Assembly (NCBI GenBank): GCA_016758965.1
Contig: JAEPRB010000083.1
Span: 62,001-126,000 of the forward strand
Source: Circinella minor
Taxonomy: Eukaryota; Mucoromycota; Mucoromycetes; Mucorales; Lichtheimiaceae
Length of the DNA: 64,000 nucleotides
Direction: 5' to 3'
Made by a program: the position numbers and the translations under genes. Below the pieces are notes generated by a model that saw only the letters and a program-made list of their open reading frames with translations, searched no databases and was not told the origin of the DNA. The number at the start of each line of letters is the position of its first letter. Position 1 is the first letter of the stretch. This document shows, in pieces, positions 60,828 to 64,000 of this stretch.

Positions 60828-63800
60828 ATGGCTGATGCACGTAGTCAACTTCTCGGCGTACTTCATAATGCCGCTTCACAAGACTATGTTCGAATGAGAC
60901 AAGCAGAAGAACTTTTAAAACAATGGGAAAATGAACCTAGTTTTTTCGCTACTCTTCAGGTAAAAAAAAAAGGGGAGGGGGGTTCATAACAATTCTATCA
61001 TTTTATATGATTTTAAAACCTATAAAACCCATTTTTAAATTCTTTATAGGATATATTTTACGATCGTACGGCTGATCATAATGTACGTGTCTTGAGTGGC
61101 ATTTATTTAAAAAATGGTGTTGGCCGTTTTTGGCGAAAAACTGCTAAAAAGTAAGACAGATACCTGGAGGGGAGGGGGAGTATATTTATACACATGTAGA
61201 TCTTTCTATTAATATGAATATGATTCTAATTGTTATAGTCCGATTAACGTGGAAGAGAAGACAGCGATTCGACAACGATTGTTACAATTTATGGACGAGC
61301 CAAGTAAAATGGTATTTTTTTTATATATGATTTAGTTTACCAAATTGAATCAGGGAGACAAAAGCATATTTTTTTTTATTTATTTATTTATCAACGATAT
61401 TGACAACAAAATCAAATTAATAATATCTATTAGCTTACAGCACAAAATGCAGTTATTGTAGCTCGTATTGCTCGTATGGATTACCCCATGGATTGGTAAT
61501 AATCATTTATCTACTATAAAAAATAAATAAAAAAAAACAGTATTAATTATTATTCTATATAATTGAATAGGCCTGATTTATTACCTTCGTTAGTTCAAAT
61601 CATTGAAACACCTAATAGTGACGAACGACTCATCCATGATCGAGCCTTTGAAATGCTTTATGAAGTACTTCATGAACTCAGTACTCGATTCTTATCTGCT
61701 AGTCGTCGTCAATTTGCTCAAGTTGCACCACGTGTTTTTCAAACAGTAGCTAATGCTTATGTTAACTATACATCCAATACCGTTTCTTCTTTATCATCAC
61801 CATCATCTAGTACCTCGGATCCATCCACTCTATTAACCGAATTGGGAATTGTTTCAGCATGTGTTAAGTGTTTACGTATATTAATGGTGAGCGGTATCCG
61901 AGATGTTCACAAGTATGATGAAACAAAAACATTTATACAATTGGGTAAACAACGATTGGAAGAATATATGAGTATTCGATTGGTATTACAACAACAAGGA
62001 AGTTCAGAAAAAATTCAGGAAATGGTGAGTACGATTATTGAGGATCATGGATCCTTATATCTGGGTTTACAAAAAGCACATCCGGTTTCGTGTGCATTAT
62101 GTCCCGCATGGACGGATATTTTGAGATATTATTGGCAAGCAATTGTACATGAAGGAACTCGGTTGACGGATCGTTATAAAACAGGTAAAAAAAACGCATA
62201 AAAAAATACAGCTTCCGTATATATAAGTGACATGTGGACTAAGAAAAAGAATTATATTACTCGATTGGGATGACTTGTTATAGGACAACCTGTGGATATA
62301 CCTGTATTTGAACAATTCCTTTTACAAGGCATGTTACTGATTAAAGAAACAATTAAAAATGCGGCACAAAATGTTGATAATCCTGGTAGGCATCTTTTTT
62401 CTTTATACATTGTAGTATAACTGTATAATATACAGTAAATACAGTAAGTAAATAAATCTAATATGTATCATTTTATCTCTTGTTCTTCTTGTAGATTCCG
62501 AAGTATTATCTGTTACTGAAGAGGAAAAAACATTGGGATTGGAAGCAAACACTATTATCAATACTCAATTTTTAACAAAAGATTTTGTTAATGCATGTGC
62601 TGAAACATTGATTACGAAATATATGTTATTGACACCTGCTGATATGGAAAAATGGGAAGATGAGCCAGAAGGGTTTGCAAATGCTATTGATTCTGAGAAT
62701 TGGGAATTTGAATTAAGGGTAAACTAAGGAAATAAATATAGGAATGGACAAGATGGGAGGGGGCAAGCACAAAAGAATTTGGGATATCCATAGAATAAAG
62801 AAAGAACTTATCACTTTCTCTCTCTTTTCCTTTTTATATATAGCCATGTGCAGAAATGACATTTATGAGCTTGTTAACACATTATCGAGATCAGTTATGT
62901 CCTATTCTTTTAGATTTAGTTGAAAAAGTGGCCAGTAAGTTCAATTTTTATTTATTGTTTTGAAAGTTTTACTCGAATAAAAAGAATATCATTTTCTCAA
63001 AAATGAAATTGGTTTATTTATATATATTGTTAATGTTGTTATTAGATGTCAATTCATTTCAAGAATTATTGTTTAAAGATGCAGTTTATGCAGCTGTGGG
63101 ATTAGGTGTACAATCGATCTATGGTCGTCTTGATTTCGAAACCTTCCTTGTCAATCGACTAATCCCAGAAATTTCTCAAAAAGGTTCTGGGTAAGTTTAA
63201 TAACTTGTTTATTGGGGTATATAAAATTTTTCAATGGTTACTATGGAGCAATCACCATAGAAACGTGTGTTATCAAGATATTCTTGAGAAATTTACCCTG
63301 CTCATATTGATGACAAATGATACTCATACTTTGTTTTGTATATGATTAGATTGAAGATTCTTCATCGTAGAATTGCTTGGTTATTGGGACGATGGGTAAA
63401 TGAAGGCATTAGTGCTGATAGTCGAGTTACTATTTATCAAGGATTATTGGAATTGATGGTGGGTGAAGATGATCTGGTCGTTCGATTAACTGCAGCTCAT
63501 AGTTTACGACAAGCCATTGATGATTGGGACTTTGAAATTAACATCTTATTACCTTATCTTGAACCTGCTATGGATTTACTACTCAAATTGTTAAACGAAG
63601 TAGAAGATTCAGATACTGTGATGAAACTGATTAGTGATTTAAACACTATTACAGATCGTACTGGAGAACATGTAAGTAGATGATGTATATCTATACCTTT
63701 TTTTTCTCATTGCTACTATATATGAGTGCTTATCTCAAGGGTAAAAAAAAATGCTCATTTTTTTTTATGCTAGATGGTACCATATGCCCCTAAAATTATC

Positions 63801-64000
63801 AACTTATTAATACCTCACTGGCAACGAGCTGAGGATAATCCATTATTCCAATCTGCACTAGTTGTTACATTCACCAAAATCACGGCAGTAAGTATTTTCA
63901 TGTCTTTTTATTTTGTTTGTTTGTATAGCTATATATAGTAATAATGTGACCAATTATCTTTATTATTATGCAGATTTTGAAAGAACAATCTATTCATGTG
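60828..64000 (+). CDS. Importin-11 / Kap120-like karyopherin (3' end beyond window)
   Basis: Importin-beta family nuclear transport receptor. The ATG at 60828 starts MADARSQLLGVLHNAASQDY, followed by the IBN/Ran-binding N-terminal HEAT repeats: AEELLKQWENEPSFFATLQD, SGIYLKNGVGRFWRKT and NAVIVARIARMDYPMDWPDL, all typical of IPO11. The exon at 61569 onwards carries several HEAT repeats with a Ser-rich insertion (SSLSSPSSSTSDPSTL). Later exons include ACAETLITKYMLLTPADMEK with WEDEPEGFA and RIAWLLGRWVNEGISADSRV, again characteristic. At least nine introns are visible; the window ends inside the gene. In yeast Kap120 carries ribosome-assembly cargo; the cargo here is not predictable. Confidence 0.9.

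Overview
The window is nuclear DNA of a filamentous fungus, most likely an early-diverging one (Mucoromycota, probably Mucorales). The evidence is AT-rich sequence, compact genes cut by many short GT-AG introns (about 50-150 bases), short UTRs, standard code, F-box/LRR genes, a malic enzyme and kexin of fungal type, and a member of an uncharacterised zinc-finger-like family that I associate from memory with Mucoromycota. Both edges cut genes: a GlcNAc-6-phosphate deacetylase on the left and an importin-11-like karyopherin on the right. I recognised no rRNA, tRNA, CRISPR array or bacterial-style operon.

Layout. 1-1584 (-): nagA-like deacetylase. 1.6-4.3 kb: gene-poor, with a 49-bp tandem repeat and a small AT-hook ORF. 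4.3-6.0 kb (+): short-chain dehydrogenase. 6.3-11.7 kb (+): NRDE2-like RNA-surveillance protein with an SR-rich N-terminus and HAT repeats. 11.9-16.4 kb: two convergent F-box/LRR genes, one intact and one apparently decayed. 17.3-19.1 kb: dead DDE transposon. 19.1-21.9 kb: non-coding with a degenerate GCTTGAATAATGC-type repeat. 21.9-24.4 kb (+): vacuolar amino-acid transporter. 25.4-28.0 kb (-): mitochondrial malic enzyme with an 8-nt microexon. 28.6-31.6 kb (-): kexin. 33.7-34.6 kb (+): SKP1. 36.2-39.0 kb (+): PX-domain AGC kinase. 39.5-41.0 kb (-): GPN1-type GTPase.

The most unusual stretch is 41.07-48.33 kb. Two nearly identical ~1-kb copies of the 3' end of a JEN-type carboxylate transporter gene (41066-42049 and 47359-48333, offset 6281) bracket gene debris: a frameshifted, truncated GARS-AIRS (ADE5,7) fragment fused to copy A, and a broken zinc-finger-like gene carrying a 66-bp palindromic MITE in what was an exon. 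A 176-bp TIR element with TA target duplication sits just after that gene; a diverged relative lies at 32.9 kb. Copy B continues into the complete transporter gene (47614-50734, -).

The right side holds MIS12 (kinetochore), a SIP5-like RING protein, an unrecognised conserved protein, a protein joining two cyclic-nucleotide-binding domains to an F-box and LRRs, and the importin. The window therefore encodes the SCF adaptor SKP1 and two intact candidate SCF substrate receptors. This is a theme, not evidence of a cluster. I see no strong case for a wholly new system; the best leads are the duplicated and scrambled block, the sensor-F-box fusion, the microexon and the odd final kexin intron.
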